This document shows, in pieces, positions 14,999 through 23,422 of a DNA stretch of 38,176 nucleotides. The notes under the pieces were generated by a model. It made no database searches, was not told the origin of the DNA, and saw nothing but the letters and a program-made list of their open reading frames with translations. Made by a program: the position numbers and the translations under genes. Numbering within the stretch: position 1 is the first letter of the stretch; every line of letters starts with the position of its first letter. This DNA comes from Pseudomonadota bacterium (GTDB taxonomy: Bacteria > Pseudomonadota > Alphaproteobacteria > Reyranellales > Reyranellaceae): NCBI GenBank assembly GCA_020160955.1, contig JAIUOX010000043.1:1-38176 (forward strand). The letters are read 5' to 3'.

Positions 14999-16641
14999 CG
15001 CGGCTGCTCCGGCTGGCGGCCGTGATCCTGTTCGCGGTGCTGGCCGGCGCGCCGCTCCGGGCCGAGACCCCCGACGCGGCGCTGGCGACGCTGCTCGCCG
15101 AGGCGCGGAAGAAGGTGCCGGCGGAGTGCGAGCAGGCGTCCGCCGACCGGCTGGTCCGCATCCTGTGCGCCAAGCGCATCCGGATCGGCGTCCGCGACTA
15201 CTACCCGCTGTTCGCCGAGCGCCGCGACGAGCAGCGCTTCGGCTACGAGGTCGATGTCGCCGAGGCGATCGGCCGGATGCTGGGCGTCGCGGTCGAATTC
15301 GTGCGCGTCAATGCCGCGACCCGCGTGCCGCTGCTGGCCGAGGACCGGGTCGACCTGGTGATCGCCACGATGGGCCACAACACCCAGCGCGACCGCCAGG
15401 TGCGCTTCATCCGGCCGCACTACTACCGGTCGGAGACCACGGTGGTCGGGCCGCGCGAGCTGCCGGTGGCCAGCATCCTCGACCTGCCGGGCCGCACGAT
15501 CTGCGTCACGGTCGGCAACGGGTCCAACGCCGAGCTGGTATCGCAGGGCGCCCGCCTGATGCTGTTCGACGAGGCGGGCGTGCTGCCCGATCGCCTCAAG
15601 GACCGCACCTGTGCGCTGGCCGCCCAGGACGACAGCTTCTTCGCCAAGTACTTCACCGAGCCCGACTTCCGCGCGCGCTACTCGCAGAAGTTCGGCTTCG
15701 CGCAGGTCCCGTGGGGCATGGCGGTGGCGCGGCAGGGCAGCAGCGAGCTGGCGCGCGCGCTCGACCTGGTCAGCCAGATCTTCCATCGCGACGGGCTGTT
15801 CGTCGACATCGGGCGGCTGCACAGCATCGGCCTCGGCTTCCTGGTCGAGCAGCAGCAGGTGTGGCGCCGGCCCGCCTGCAACACCGCCGAGGGCAACCGC
15901 GATCCCGCCTGCGTCCTGCCGCCGCTCAACGCGGCGCTGCAGCCCACGTCCTTCGCGCCGCAGGTCGCCGCGGCCGAGGACTGGGTCGAGGCGAAGTCCG
16001 GCGTCGACCTGCAGCTGCCGATGCTCAAGACGGTGCCGGCGTGGTCGCTGTTCCAGGACGGCGTGGCCTATACGCTGGTCCTGATCGCCGGGGCGCTGGC
16101 CGCCACGCTGGGCTTCGCGCTGCTGCTCGGCGCGGCGATGGGCGCGCGCACGCCGTTGCTGCGCTGGCCCGCCCGCCTGGTCACCATGACGCTGCAGTCG
16201 TCGCCGATCGTGCTGACGCTGGTGATCGCCGCGGCGATCGCCCATGGCCTGTTCGTCGTGACCACCCCGGTGCTGCTCGGCGCGGCGATCGCCGCGCTCG
16301 GCCTGACCAACGGCAGCAATGCCGGGCAGGCGATCGGCGAGGCGATGTGGAGCCTGCGCGCCGAGGGCGTGTCCGGCGCCGGCCTGTTCGGCCGCGCCGT
16401 CGGCCGGGCCTCGACGCAGATCGTCGCCTTCCTGGTCAACGCCGCGAAGGGCACGCCGATCGCCAGCTTCATCGGCGCGCCCGAACTGCTGAGCACGCTC
16501 ACCGACATCACGTCCTTCTCGAGCGGGCGGGCGACCACCTACACCATCCTCCTGGTGTTCTACACCGTGGTCGTGATGGGCGTGGTCTGGCTGTGCGGCC
16601 GCCTGCAGCGCTGGCTCGAGCGCCGGACGGCCGCGCCATGA
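14995..16641 (+). CDS. ABC amino-acid-type binding protein fused to permease
   Basis: A 548-residue fusion. Residues 1-22 are a signal peptide or anchor (LLRLAAVILFAVLAGAPLRA); about 55-300 is a type 3 extracellular binding domain with IRIGVRDYYPLFAE, YEVDVAEAIGRMLG and VDLVIATMGHNTQRDRQVRF; a linker with paired cysteines follows; about 355-545 is a permease of the HisM/GlnP type with five spans. Fused receptors of this kind are known in polar amino-acid ABC systems. The cytoplasmic EAA loop is strongly diverged. It starts on the ATGA shared with the methyltransferase gene and ends on an ATGA shared with the second permease. No ATP-binding subunit is encoded here, so the ATPase must be elsewhere or shared. 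Confidence 0.88.
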   Translation: MTRLLRLAAVILFAVLAGAPLRAETPDAALATLLAEARKKVPAECEQASADRLVRILCAKRIRIGVRDYYPLFAERRDEQRFGYEVDVAEAIGRMLGVAVEFVRVNAATRVPLLAEDRVDLVIATMGHNTQRDRQVRFIRPHYYRSETTVVGPRELPVASILDLPGRTICVTVGNGSNAELVSQGARLMLFDEAGVLPDRLKDRTCALAAQDDSFFAKYFTEPDFRARYSQKFGFAQVPWGMAVARQGSSELARALDLVSQIFHRDGLFVDIGRLHSIGLGFLVEQQQVWRRPACNTAEGNRDPACVLPPLNAALQPTSFAPQVAAAEDWVEAKSGVDLQLPMLKTVPAWSLFQDGVAYTLVLIAGALAATLGFALLLGAAMGARTPLLRWPARLVTMTLQSSPIVLTLVIAAAIAHGLFVVTTPVLLGAAIAALGLTNGSNAGQAIGEAMWSLRAEGVSGAGLFGRAVGRASTQIVAFLVNAAKGTPIASFIGAPELLSTLTDITSFSSGRATTYTILLVFYTVVVMGVVWLCGRLQRWLERRTAAP

Positions 16642-17276
16642 GCGACCTCGTGCACGGCCTGTCGGGCGACTTCCTCGCCCGCTTCCTGGGCGGCATGGCG
16701 CTCAACTTCGAGATCGCGGCGATCGCCCTGCTGATCGGCCTGGCACTGGGCTTCGTGCTGGCGCTGGGGCGGCTGGCCGGCGGCGTCGCCGGCGCGGCCA
16801 GCCTGTCGCTGGTCTCGCTGATGCGCGCCGCGCCGACCTTCGTCGTGATGTTCTTCCTGCTGAACGCCCTGCCGCGTGACGCCACGCTGTTCGGCCGGCC
16901 GTTCGCGCTGTCGGGCGTGATGACCGTGGCGCTGTCGCTGGTGCCGTACTCGGCGGCCTATGTCGGCGACGCCGCGCTCGACGCCCTGCGGCATCTCCGG
17001 GCCGGCACGACGCACGGCGCGCTGCTCTTCCTGCCCAACGTGACGCGCGCCTTCTTCGTGCTGGTCATGTCGTCGAGCGCCGGCGCGGCGATCGGCGTGA
17101 CCGAGGCCATCACGGTGATCCTGCGCGAGGCCGAGCACCTGCCCGAGCTGGGCGACCGGCTCGTCCTGTTCGCCCTCGGCATCGTGCTGTTCGGCATCCC
17201 GCTGCAGGTCGCCTTCGCGCTGATCGGCGCGATCCAGCGGCGCGTCGCGCGCGTCACCGCCGCCCGTGCTATGTAG
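16638..17276 (+). CDS. ABC transporter permease (amino-acid type)
   Basis: A 212-residue inner-membrane permease with about five hydrophobic spans, of the polar amino-acid uptake class, pairing with the permease half of the fusion protein before it. It begins with a short N-terminal tail then FLARFLGGMALNFEIAAIALLIG, and has the MRAAPTFVVMFFLLNALP segment that corresponds to the conserved 'RGTP' turn of this family. The EAA loop region (about 117-140, LDALRHLRAGTTHGALLFLP) keeps only parts of the consensus. ATG 16638 overlaps the previous stop by 4 nt. The stop is 30 nt before the superoxide dismutase gene, which has its own ribosome site. Confidence 0.88.
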   Translation: MSDLVHGLSGDFLARFLGGMALNFEIAAIALLIGLALGFVLALGRLAGGVAGAASLSLVSLMRAAPTFVVMFFLLNALPRDATLFGRPFALSGVMTVALSLVPYSAAYVGDAALDALRHLRAGTTHGALLFLPNVTRAFFVLVMSSSAGAAIGVTEAITVILREAEHLPELGDRLVLFALGIVLFGIPLQVAFALIGAIQRRVARVTAARAM

Positions 17277-17306
17277 GTTGCCGGAACGCTGAACCCGGAG
17301 GCGATG

Positions 17307-17825
17307 ATGACGTTCGCACGCTCGCTCTGCCTGTCCGCCGTTGGCGCCGCGCTGGCCCTGCCGGCGCTGGCCCAGAGCCAGACCGCCAAGGCGACCCTCA
17401 AGGATGCGCAGGGCAAGGAAGTCGGCGCGGTCGAGCTGGTGCAGGTGACCAACGGCGTGCTGCTGCGGATGGCGCTGAAGGGCGCGCCGGCGGGCGAGCG
17501 GGCCTTCCACATCCACGCCGTCGGCAAGTGCGAGGCGCCGTTCACCAGCGCCGGGCCGCACTTCAACCCGGCCGGCCACAAGCACGGCCTGGAAGCCAAG
17601 GAGGGCAGCCATGCCGGCGACATGCCGAACCTGCACATCCCGGCCAGCGGCGACCTGGTGATCGAGATCGCCAACCCCATGGTGACGCTGGCCAAGGGCC
17701 AGCCAAACTCGCTGTTCGATGCCGACGGCTCGGCGATCGTGATCCACGCCGGCAAGGACGACTACAAGTCGGACCCGGCGGGCAATGCCGGCGACCGCAT
17801 CATCTGCGGCGTGATCACCGAGTAG
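17307..17825 (+). CDS. sodC: Periplasmic Cu,Zn superoxide dismutase
   Basis: A 172-residue secreted enzyme that converts superoxide to oxygen and hydrogen peroxide. A signal peptide ends at Ala22 (LPALA before QSQ). Copper ligands are His68, His70 (FHIH), His85 and His147; zinc ligands are His85, His93, His102 and Asp105 (HAGDM); Cys75 and Cys167 should form the conserved disulfide; the arginine near the active site is Arg164. All ligands are therefore intact. Two ATGs are adjacent; I prefer 17307, 6 nt after GGAGG, to 17304. The gene sits 30 nt after the ABC operon, so it may be read from the same transcript, and ends before a strong hairpin. Confidence 0.96.
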   Translation: MTFARSLCLSAVGAALALPALAQSQTAKATLKDAQGKEVGAVELVQVTNGVLLRMALKGAPAGERAFHIHAVGKCEAPFTSAGPHFNPAGHKHGLEAKEGSHAGDMPNLHIPASGDLVIEIANPMVTLAKGQPNSLFDADGSAIVIHAGKDDYKSDPAGNAGDRIICGVITE

Positions 17826-17832
17826 CCACCGC

Positions 17833-17860
17833 GCCCCGGTGGGCGACCACCACCGGGGGC
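17833..17860. terminator. Strong GC hairpin between convergent genes
   Basis: GCCCCGGTGG (17833-17842) pairs with CCACCGGGGGC (17850-17860) with one extra G and a 7-nt loop, lying between the ends of sodC (+) and the MFS gene (-). It lacks a T-run but is well placed to end both transcripts. Confidence 0.45.
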
Positions 17861-17873
17861 GGAGAGGCGGCGG

Positions 17874-19115
17874 TCAGGCCGGCTGCGGCGCGGCCGACCG
17901 CGGCGGGTAGGGCGGGAACAGCATCGCGATCGCGAAGGCGCCGATGCCGATGCCGAAGGACGCGATGTAGAGCCAGGCGTAGCCGCCGGTGGCGTCGAAG
18001 ATCCAGCCGCCGACCACCGGGCCGAGCGACATGCCGAGGCTGGAGAACACGGTCGAGGCGCCCAGCACGGTGCCCATGATCCGCATCGGGAAGTAGCCGC
18101 GGGCGATCACCGCGTAGAGCGGCATGATCCCGCCGTAGATCAGGCCGAACACGGCGGCGACGGCATAGAATCCCGCGAGCTCGCGCACGAAGAAGTAGGC
18201 GCCGGCGCCCAGCGCCTGCGCCAGCAGGCCCAGCACCAGCACGCGCTTGGCGCCGAAGCGATCGCCGGCGAGGCCGAACACGACGCGCCCGAGCAGGCCG
18301 CCCAGTCCCTCCACGCTGTAGATCGAGACCGCCGCCATCAGCGGCAGGCCGCAGGCCACGGCGTAGCTCACGGTGTGGAAGATCGGGCCGGAGTGGGTGG
18401 CGCAGCAGCAGAAGTAGGTCAGCGACAGCACGATGAACTGCGGCGAGCGCAGCGCGTCGCCCACCGACAGGTCCTCGGGCGCACCGGCCCGGCTCTCGCC
18501 ATCTGCCGGCTCGCCGCTTGTCGTCGTGGCGCGCTCGCGCGGATCGATGGTCGCGGGAGGGCGCGTCACCAGCAGCGCGACCGGGACGAGCACGACCCAG
18601 CACGCCACCGCGATGATCGCCTGCGCGGTACGCCAGTCGTAGAGGCCGATCAGCCAGCTGGCGATCGGCGATACCGTCATCGGCGCCATGCCCATGCCCG
18701 CCGAGACCAGCGAGACGGCGAGGCTGCGGTTCTTCTCGAACCAGCCGGTGACCGTCGAGATCGTGGGAATGAAGATGGCGCCGGCCGAGCCGCCGACCGC
18801 CAGGCCGTACAGCAGCTGGAACTCGAGCAGGCTGCGGGCGCGGCTGGCCAGCAACAGGCCGAGGCCCAGCAGGAGGGCGCCGCCCAGCACGACCGGCCGC
18901 GGGCCGAAGCGGTCGGACAGCGCGCCCCAGCCGAACGACGCGAGCCCCATCGCGAGGAACACGATGGTCATGGCGGTGGAGACGCCGGTGCGCGACCAGC
19001 CGGTGTCGTCGGCCAGCGGCTGCAGGAAGACCGCCAGCGAGAACACGGCGCCTGCCGAACCGCAGCCCAGGAGGCCGCCCGCGGCGACCACGACCCATCC
19101 GGAATAGATTTTCAT
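17874..19115 (-). CDS. MFS transporter (MCT / oxalate-formate antiporter-like)
   Basis: A 413-residue, 12-span major facilitator transporter. The N-terminus MKIYSGWVVVAAGGLLGCG followed by FSLAVFLQPLADDTGWSR and TGVSTAMTIVFL is the pattern of the monocarboxylate-porter/OxlT-like branch; motif A is GALSDRFGPRPV in the first half and GLAGDRFGAKRV in the second. A cytoplasmic loop rich in Pro/Arg/Glu separates the halves (about residues 190-225). The family carries monocarboxylates and similar organic anions; no substrate can be fixed. ATG 19115 has GGGAG 8 nt upstream on this strand. It is divergent from the receiver-CRP regulator, 232 bp apart, so that regulator is a candidate controller. Confidence 0.9.
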   Translation of the reverse strand: MKIYSGWVVVAAGGLLGCGSAGAVFSLAVFLQPLADDTGWSRTGVSTAMTIVFLAMGLASFGWGALSDRFGPRPVVLGGALLLGLGLLLASRARSLLEFQLLYGLAVGGSAGAIFIPTISTVTGWFEKNRSLAVSLVSAGMGMAPMTVSPIASWLIGLYDWRTAQAIIAVACWVVLVPVALLVTRPPATIDPRERATTTSGEPADGESRAGAPEDLSVGDALRSPQFIVLSLTYFCCCATHSGPIFHTVSYAVACGLPLMAAVSIYSVEGLGGLLGRVVFGLAGDRFGAKRVLVLGLLAQALGAGAYFFVRELAGFYAVAAVFGLIYGGIMPLYAVIARGYFPMRIMGTVLGASTVFSSLGMSLGPVVGGWIFDATGGYAWLYIASFGIGIGAFAIAMLFPPYPPRSAAPQPA

Positions 19116-19198
19116 GCCGAGGCTCCCGTCCTTCCTGGAAGACGAACGGAAGGGGCGGCTGCCGACAACCGGCAACGAAAGGATCGGGACACGAAACG

Positions 19199-19212
19199 AT
19201 GACGCTCGTCAT
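19199..19212. promoter_or_regulatory. Inverted repeat in a divergent intergenic region
   Basis: ATGACG-CT-CGTCAT, a perfect 6-bp inverted repeat around 2 bp, lies between the MFS gene (-) and the receiver-CRP gene (+). Size and spacing fit a dimeric regulator site. The rest of this 232-bp region shows no clear promoter to my eye. Confidence 0.35.
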
Positions 19213-19347
19213 GCGTTGCGGCCTGCACGGTGCCTGAGGGAACGGGAAGCAAGAACTGCGCCGGTCTGGTGGTGTTGCACGGAACAGGGTACGCTATGCA
19301 GATTGTTTGGCTGCTCGGTGTACGCCGACCTTCGACCCGGAGTTCGC

Positions 19348-20388
19348 ATGACCGCCACCTTGGCCTCGCGCCCCCGATTCCTGATCGCCGAAGACAACTA
19401 CCTGATGGCCCAGGAAGTCGGCGATTTCGTGCGCCGTTGCGGCTACGACGTCGCCGGCGCGGTGCCCACGGTCGAAACCGGCCTCGCCCTGCTGGCGGAG
19501 GCGCCGATCCAGGGCGCCATTATCGACATCGACCTCGCGGGCGAGCCCAGCTACCCGATCTGCGAGGCGCTGGCCTCGCGCGGCCTGCCGTTCGTGTTCC
19601 TCAGCGCCTACTCGAGCCCGCATGCCCTGATCCCGCAGGAGTTCCGGCACGCGCCGCAGCTCGGCAAGCCGATCGAGCCGATGCAGTTCGAACTCGCGCT
19701 GCACCAGATGGCGGGATCGCCGCCGCCGACGGTGGCGGCCGAGACCCTGGGCAACGCGGTGCTGGACGGGCTGGACGCGTCGAGCCGCGGTCTCGTGGTG
19801 CCGTCGCTCGAGAGCGTCGACCTGCGCGCCGGCGATCGCCTGCAGGTGCCGGGCAAGCCGACCGGCGATGTCTACTTCCCGGTCGAAGGCCTGATCTCGT
19901 TGTTCGCGGGCAACACGCGCGGCACGCGCATCGAGATCGCCACGGTCGGCCGTGACGGCATGACGGCGCCGGGCCTGCTGCTGGGCGACATCACCGCCGC
20001 CAGCGAAGCCGTCGTGCAGGCCCCTGGGACCGCGTGGCGCCTGCCGGCGCTGCGGCTGCGGCGCCTCGCCGAGTTCCATCCGCCGTTGCGCCGCCACCTG
20101 CTCGATCACGCCGGCGAGGCGATGCGCCAGATCATGGAGACCGCCTCGTACAGCGGCCGCGCCACGATCGTCGAGCGCCTGGCGCGCTGGCTGGTGCAGG
20201 CCTCGCAGCGCCTCGGCGGCCGCCAGCTCAGCTTCACCCACGACGCGCTGGCCGAGATTCTCGGCGTGCGGCGGCCCAGCGTCACGACCAGCCTGCAGCT
20301 GCTCGAAGGCCAGCGCCTGATCCGCTCGACGCGGCGGACCATCGTCATCCTCGACCTCGAGGGCCTGATCAAGCTGTCCAGCCGCTAG
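19348..20388 (+). CDS. Response-regulator receiver fused to Crp/Fnr-type regulator
   Basis: A 346-residue protein of unusual layout. Residues 8-120 are a receiver domain with acidic pocket Glu15/Asp16, phospho-acceptor Asp60 (IIDIDLAGE), Ser86 and Lys107 (LGKP). Residues about 140-260 are a cyclic-nucleotide-binding-like barrel (RAGDRLQVPGKPTGDVYFPVEGLISLF, abbreviated) of the alphaproteobacterial Crp/Fnr type, and 265-340 are a Crp winged helix with the recognition helix RRPSVTTSLQLLE. The barrel lacks the usual cAMP phosphate cassette, so it may sense something else or only dimerise. Phosphorylation could thus control a Crp-like repressor/activator. No histidine kinase is nearby. GGAG lies 5 nt before the ATG. 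Confidence 0.88.
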   Translation: MTATLASRPRFLIAEDNYLMAQEVGDFVRRCGYDVAGAVPTVETGLALLAEAPIQGAIIDIDLAGEPSYPICEALASRGLPFVFLSAYSSPHALIPQEFRHAPQLGKPIEPMQFELALHQMAGSPPPTVAAETLGNAVLDGLDASSRGLVVPSLESVDLRAGDRLQVPGKPTGDVYFPVEGLISLFAGNTRGTRIEIATVGRDGMTAPGLLLGDITAASEAVVQAPGTAWRLPALRLRRLAEFHPPLRRHLLDHAGEAMRQIMETASYSGRATIVERLARWLVQASQRLGGRQLSFTHDALAEILGVRRPSVTTSLQLLEGQRLIRSTRRTIVILDLEGLIKLSSR

Positions 20389-20597
20389 GCCGGCAGGATA
20401 GGCCGGCCCGCACGCGCCGGTCGGCGCCGATCGAGGATTCGTCGAGCAGGTCTTCTTCCCCGGCTTCTTGCCTGCCCCGTGCGCCGCCCAAGCGGCCGGG
20501 TGAAAGACGGCAACGGCGTCGCGCTGCCGCAGGTTCCGGTCCTCTCCTTGCAATTGGACGCCCGGACTTCTAGGAGAGGGCCGCGGGGGGAACGGGG

Positions 20598-20885
20598 ATG
20601 ACCGACACGTCAGTGACCATCGCTCAGCGACTGGCTTTCCTGGAGCGCGAACTCGATCGCCTCGGACGGTCGGCCGACGACATGGAACATGAGCTCCAGC
20701 AGAACCCGACCGACGAATGGTCGGGTCGTCGGCTGGGTGCGATCTACGCCGTCGCCGGCCAGACCTGGTCGAAGATCCGCGAACTCAGGGCCGAGCAGAG
20801 CAGGCAGATCACGGTGATCCACTTCGACCGCGACGCCGAACTCGACGACGCGGCGGACCTGGCGTGGCGGCGCGCGCTCTGCTGA
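20598..20885 (+). CDS. Small helical protein of unknown function
   Basis: A 95-residue, charged protein I do not recognise. Residues 8-36 (IAQRLAFLERELDRLGRSADDMEHELQQ, abbreviated) look like a coiled coil; a short middle carries DEWSGRRLGAIYAVAGQTWSKIRELR, and the end is acidic then WRRALC. It has no signal peptide or membrane span. A purine-rich GGGGGGAACGGGG precedes the ATG. It ends 21 nt before the stop of the convergent TPR gene. The 209 nt before it hold no other gene I can support. Confidence 0.65.
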   Translation: MTDTSVTIAQRLAFLERELDRLGRSADDMEHELQQNPTDEWSGRRLGAIYAVAGQTWSKIRELRAEQSRQITVIHFDRDAELDDAADLAWRRALC

Positions 20886-20906
20886 CCGGGTGGCCGCGAC
20901 CGCGGC

Positions 20907-22325
20907 CTACTTCAGGCCGTACTGCGCGAATTCCTCGACGACGTCCGGGCTGATCGTCTCGGCGGCCTGCTGGTCGGCCTTGCCGCCGCTGTCGCCCATG
21001 CGCAGCCGCGACAGGCCGCGGCCGTATAGGGCGAGCGCCCGGTTGGGATCGAGGGCGAGGGCGGCGTCGTAGTTGACCAACGCCTGGGCCGGCTCGTTGA
21101 GCTTCAGGAAGATGAAGCCCCGGGTCTCGCGCACGTCGAGGTTGATCGGCATCAGCCGGAGCGCCTCGTCGGCGTCGTCGAGCGCCGCCTTGAGTTCCTT
21201 GTCGAGGACCACGCGGGTCAGCGCGCGGTTGTTGAAGGCCAGCCCAAGCGTGCGATCGAGGTCGATGGCCGCGCTGTAGTCGGCCAGCGCCTTGTCGTAC
21301 TGCTTCAGCCGGAAGTGGGCGTAGCCGCGGTTGTAGAAGGCCAGCGGGTCGCCGCTGTCGATCTCGATGGCGCGATCGAGCAGCGGGATCGCCGCCACGA
21401 CGTCGCCGCGCAGGGCGTTGACGGCGGCGAGGTTGACGAGCGCCGTGACGTTGCGCGGGTTGGCCTTCAGGGCCGCCTCGTAGTCGCGCTGGGCCTCGGC
21501 CTGGTTGCCGCGGCGGCTTTCGGCCTGGCCGCGGGCGATCAGCGCCACGGCATTGCCCGGCGCCAGGGCGACGGCGCGGTTCAGGTCGGCCATCGCCCTT
21601 GCCTCGTCCTTGAGCTGGCTGAAGGCATCGCCGCGCGCCACCAGGGCCTCGAGGTTGTCGGGCTCGAGGACCAGCACGCGGTCGAAGTCCTCGATCGCGC
21701 GGTCGTAGGCGCGCCGGCGCGCCGCCAGCAGCACGCCGCGGCTGAGGAAGGCCAGCGAGGCCTTGGGGTCGAGCTTGATGGCGTTGCCGTACTCGTCGAG
21801 CGCCCGGTCGGTCTGGCCGGAGGCGTCGAGCGCGACGGCGCGGCGGTAGACCGACAGCGAATCGGGATTGGCCGGGTTGATCAGCTGGTCGTAGTGCTGC
21901 ACCGCCGCGGCGTAGTCCTCGCTGGCCAGGATGCGGTCGCCGAGCGCGGTCCGCGCGATGCCGCGCGTCAGGCGGGCCATCGCGACCTGGTCGGGCGCGA
22001 GCTGCCGCGTCTGCAGGGCCTTCGAGCACGCGGCGGCGCGCGCCTCGGCGTCTTCGCGCGTCGGGAAAAGCTTCATGACGCAGGCGTCGTAGGTCTTCTT
22101 CAGTTCGACGTTGCTCTCCGCCGCGGCGGGCGTCGCGGAAGGCGGGGCGACGGGAGGCGTGGCAACGGGGGGCGTCGGGGCGGGCAGCGTCTTGCCGACC
22201 GTGCGCGAGGTCGGCGCGCCGCGCAGGCGCGCGACATGGTCGACCGCGAGGTAGCCCACCACGCCGACCACGAGCGCGATGGACAGCAGCAAGAACCTGG
22301 TGTTCCCCGTCACGACTTCCCCCAC
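20907..22325 (-). CDS. Membrane-anchored TPR-repeat protein
   Basis: A 472-residue protein with one N-terminal membrane span (about 11-28), a Pro/Ala/Thr-rich linker (about 36-72), then about ten tetratricopeptide repeats from about residue 105 to 455. Repeat marks recur at the 34-residue spacing, for example AIEDFDRVLVLEPDNLEALVARG, AQRDYEAALKANPRN, AIPLLDRAIEIDSGDPLAFYNRGYAHF and ALADYSAAIDLDRTLGLAFNNRA (partial quotes). The repeats should lie outside the cytoplasm and act as a protein-binding scaffold in the periplasm. GTG 22325 has AGGAGG 10 nt upstream on this strand, deciding the start. It is divergent from the GH25 gene, so an envelope role is plausible but inferred. Confidence 0.88.
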   Translation of the reverse strand: MGEVVTGNTRFLLLSIALVVGVVGYLAVDHVARLRGAPTSRTVGKTLPAPTPPVATPPVAPPSATPAAAESNVELKKTYDACVMKLFPTREDAEARAAACSKALQTRQLAPDQVAMARLTRGIARTALGDRILASEDYAAAVQHYDQLINPANPDSLSVYRRAVALDASGQTDRALDEYGNAIKLDPKASLAFLSRGVLLAARRRAYDRAIEDFDRVLVLEPDNLEALVARGDAFSQLKDEARAMADLNRAVALAPGNAVALIARGQAESRRGNQAEAQRDYEAALKANPRNVTALVNLAAVNALRGDVVAAIPLLDRAIEIDSGDPLAFYNRGYAHFRLKQYDKALADYSAAIDLDRTLGLAFNNRALTRVVLDKELKAALDDADEALRLMPINLDVRETRGFIFLKLNEPAQALVNYDAALALDPNRALALYGRGLSRLRMGDSGGKADQQAAETISPDVVEEFAQYGLK

Positions 22326-22511
22326 CCAGACGTCGCCTCCTAGCTAGACGCTGCGCGGGTCGCTGGGAAGTCTCAACACACGAGCGGATCGAGCCGGCGT
22401 CCCAGTTGGCCGAACGGGCTGGCCGGTCGCGCCCGCGCGGGCGGTGGTCCCGGGGGGCTCGTCCCGAACGGCCGGCGCTGCGCCCGGTCCTGCTCGCGCA
22501 GCGCGGCGGCT

Positions 22512-22529
22512 GACCAATCCGCGACCAAT
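22512..22529. promoter_or_regulatory. Direct repeat GACCAAT x2, one helical turn apart
   Basis: GACCAAT occurs at 22512-22518 and 22523-22529, an 11-bp period, in the 265-bp divergent region between the TPR gene and the GH25 gene. A possible extended -10 (TGGTATCCT, 22554-22562) lies downstream toward GH25. Operator role is speculative. Confidence 0.25.
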
Positions 22530-22590
22530 TGCGCGGCATTCCCGGGCGGTCCGTGGTATCCTGTGACCGTTGCGTGATGAAGGGGTGGAG

Positions 22591-23397
22591 ATGATTTCCC
22601 GCAGGGGTCTTTTGGGCGGGCTGGCCGCGTCGTCGCTGCCGGCCCTGGCGGGGTGTGCGAGCAAGGGTCCGATGCCGGAGGTCTACCACCCGCCCGGCGG
22701 ACCGAGCGGCCTCGACGCGGTGATCGACATCAGCCACGGCGTGGCGGTGTCCGACTGGAGCGCGATCCGGCGCAGCGGCATCCTCGGCCTGATCCACAAG
22801 GCGACCGAGGGCGGTGACTGGATCGATCCCTCGTATGCCCAGCGGCGACCGCAGGCCGAAGCTGCCGGCCTGCTGTGGGGCGCCTATCACTTCGGCACGC
22901 GCCAGTATTCCGGCCGCAAGCAGGCCGAGTCGTTCCTCTCGGTCGTGCGGCCGACGCCCGATACCGTGATTGCGCTCGACCTCGAGCCCAACGACGCCAA
23001 CCCGCGCAACACCATGACGCTGGCGCAGGGCGAGGAGTTCGCCGCCACCGTCCAGCAGATGACGGGCCGCCTGCCGCTGCTCTACGCCCACGCCCAGTGG
23101 GCCAACGGCGAGAAGTACGGCCGCCGCAACCTGCGCCTCGAGAAGCCGATCCTGCCCAACTCGATCCTGGCCAAGTGCGATCTCTGGCTGGCCGACTACC
23201 GCGAGCAGCCGGTCGTGCCCTACACGTGGGAAAGCCGCGGCTGGACGCTCTGGCAGTACGCTGCCGACCAGACGGCCAAGGACATGGCCTACGGCGCCCA
23301 CCATCGCGCGGTGGCTGGCGTCGCCTACTGCGACCGCAACCTGTTCAACGGCGACGTCGCGGCGCTCTACAAGTTCTGGAAAGCCAAGCCGCGCTGA
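22591..23397 (+). CDS. GH25-family lysozyme-like lipoprotein
   Basis: A 268-residue exported protein of glycoside hydrolase family 25, which cleaves the MurNAc-GlcNAc bond of peptidoglycan. The N-terminus MISRRGLLGG...LPALAGC has a twin-arginine pair and a lipobox with Cys22, so it is a probable Tat-exported lipoprotein. The catalytic signature is intact: Asp46 in VIDISHG, and Asp130/Glu132 in ALDLEPND. HKATEG (69-74), WGAYHFG and the C-terminal WTLWQYA are further family marks. ATG 22591 follows AAGGGGTGGAG; a TTG at 22570 is the alternative. It probably remodels the cell's own wall. The convergent M50 protease gene ends 25 nt after it. Confidence 0.92.
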   Translation: MISRRGLLGGLAASSLPALAGCASKGPMPEVYHPPGGPSGLDAVIDISHGVAVSDWSAIRRSGILGLIHKATEGGDWIDPSYAQRRPQAEAAGLLWGAYHFGTRQYSGRKQAESFLSVVRPTPDTVIALDLEPNDANPRNTMTLAQGEEFAATVQQMTGRLPLLYAHAQWANGEKYGRRNLRLEKPILPNSILAKCDLWLADYREQPVVPYTWESRGWTLWQYAADQTAKDMAYGAHHRAVAGVAYCDRNLFNGDVAALYKFWKAKPR

Positions 23398-23422
23398 CCG
23401 AGCCCCGCTGAAGGAGCGCGGG

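Noticed and set aside
17833..17860. Regulatory RNA between sodC and the transporter gene
   Set aside because: It is a single hairpin in a 48-bp convergent gap, better explained as a termination or stability element.
21000..22100. DNA tandem repeats within the TPR gene
   Set aside because: The repetition is at protein level with a 34-residue period and diverged DNA, as expected of TPR motifs.
22344..22664. A gene on the minus strand before the GH25 gene
   Set aside because: It would overlap the GH25 signal sequence and has no ribosome site or family features; the region reads as a divergent control region.
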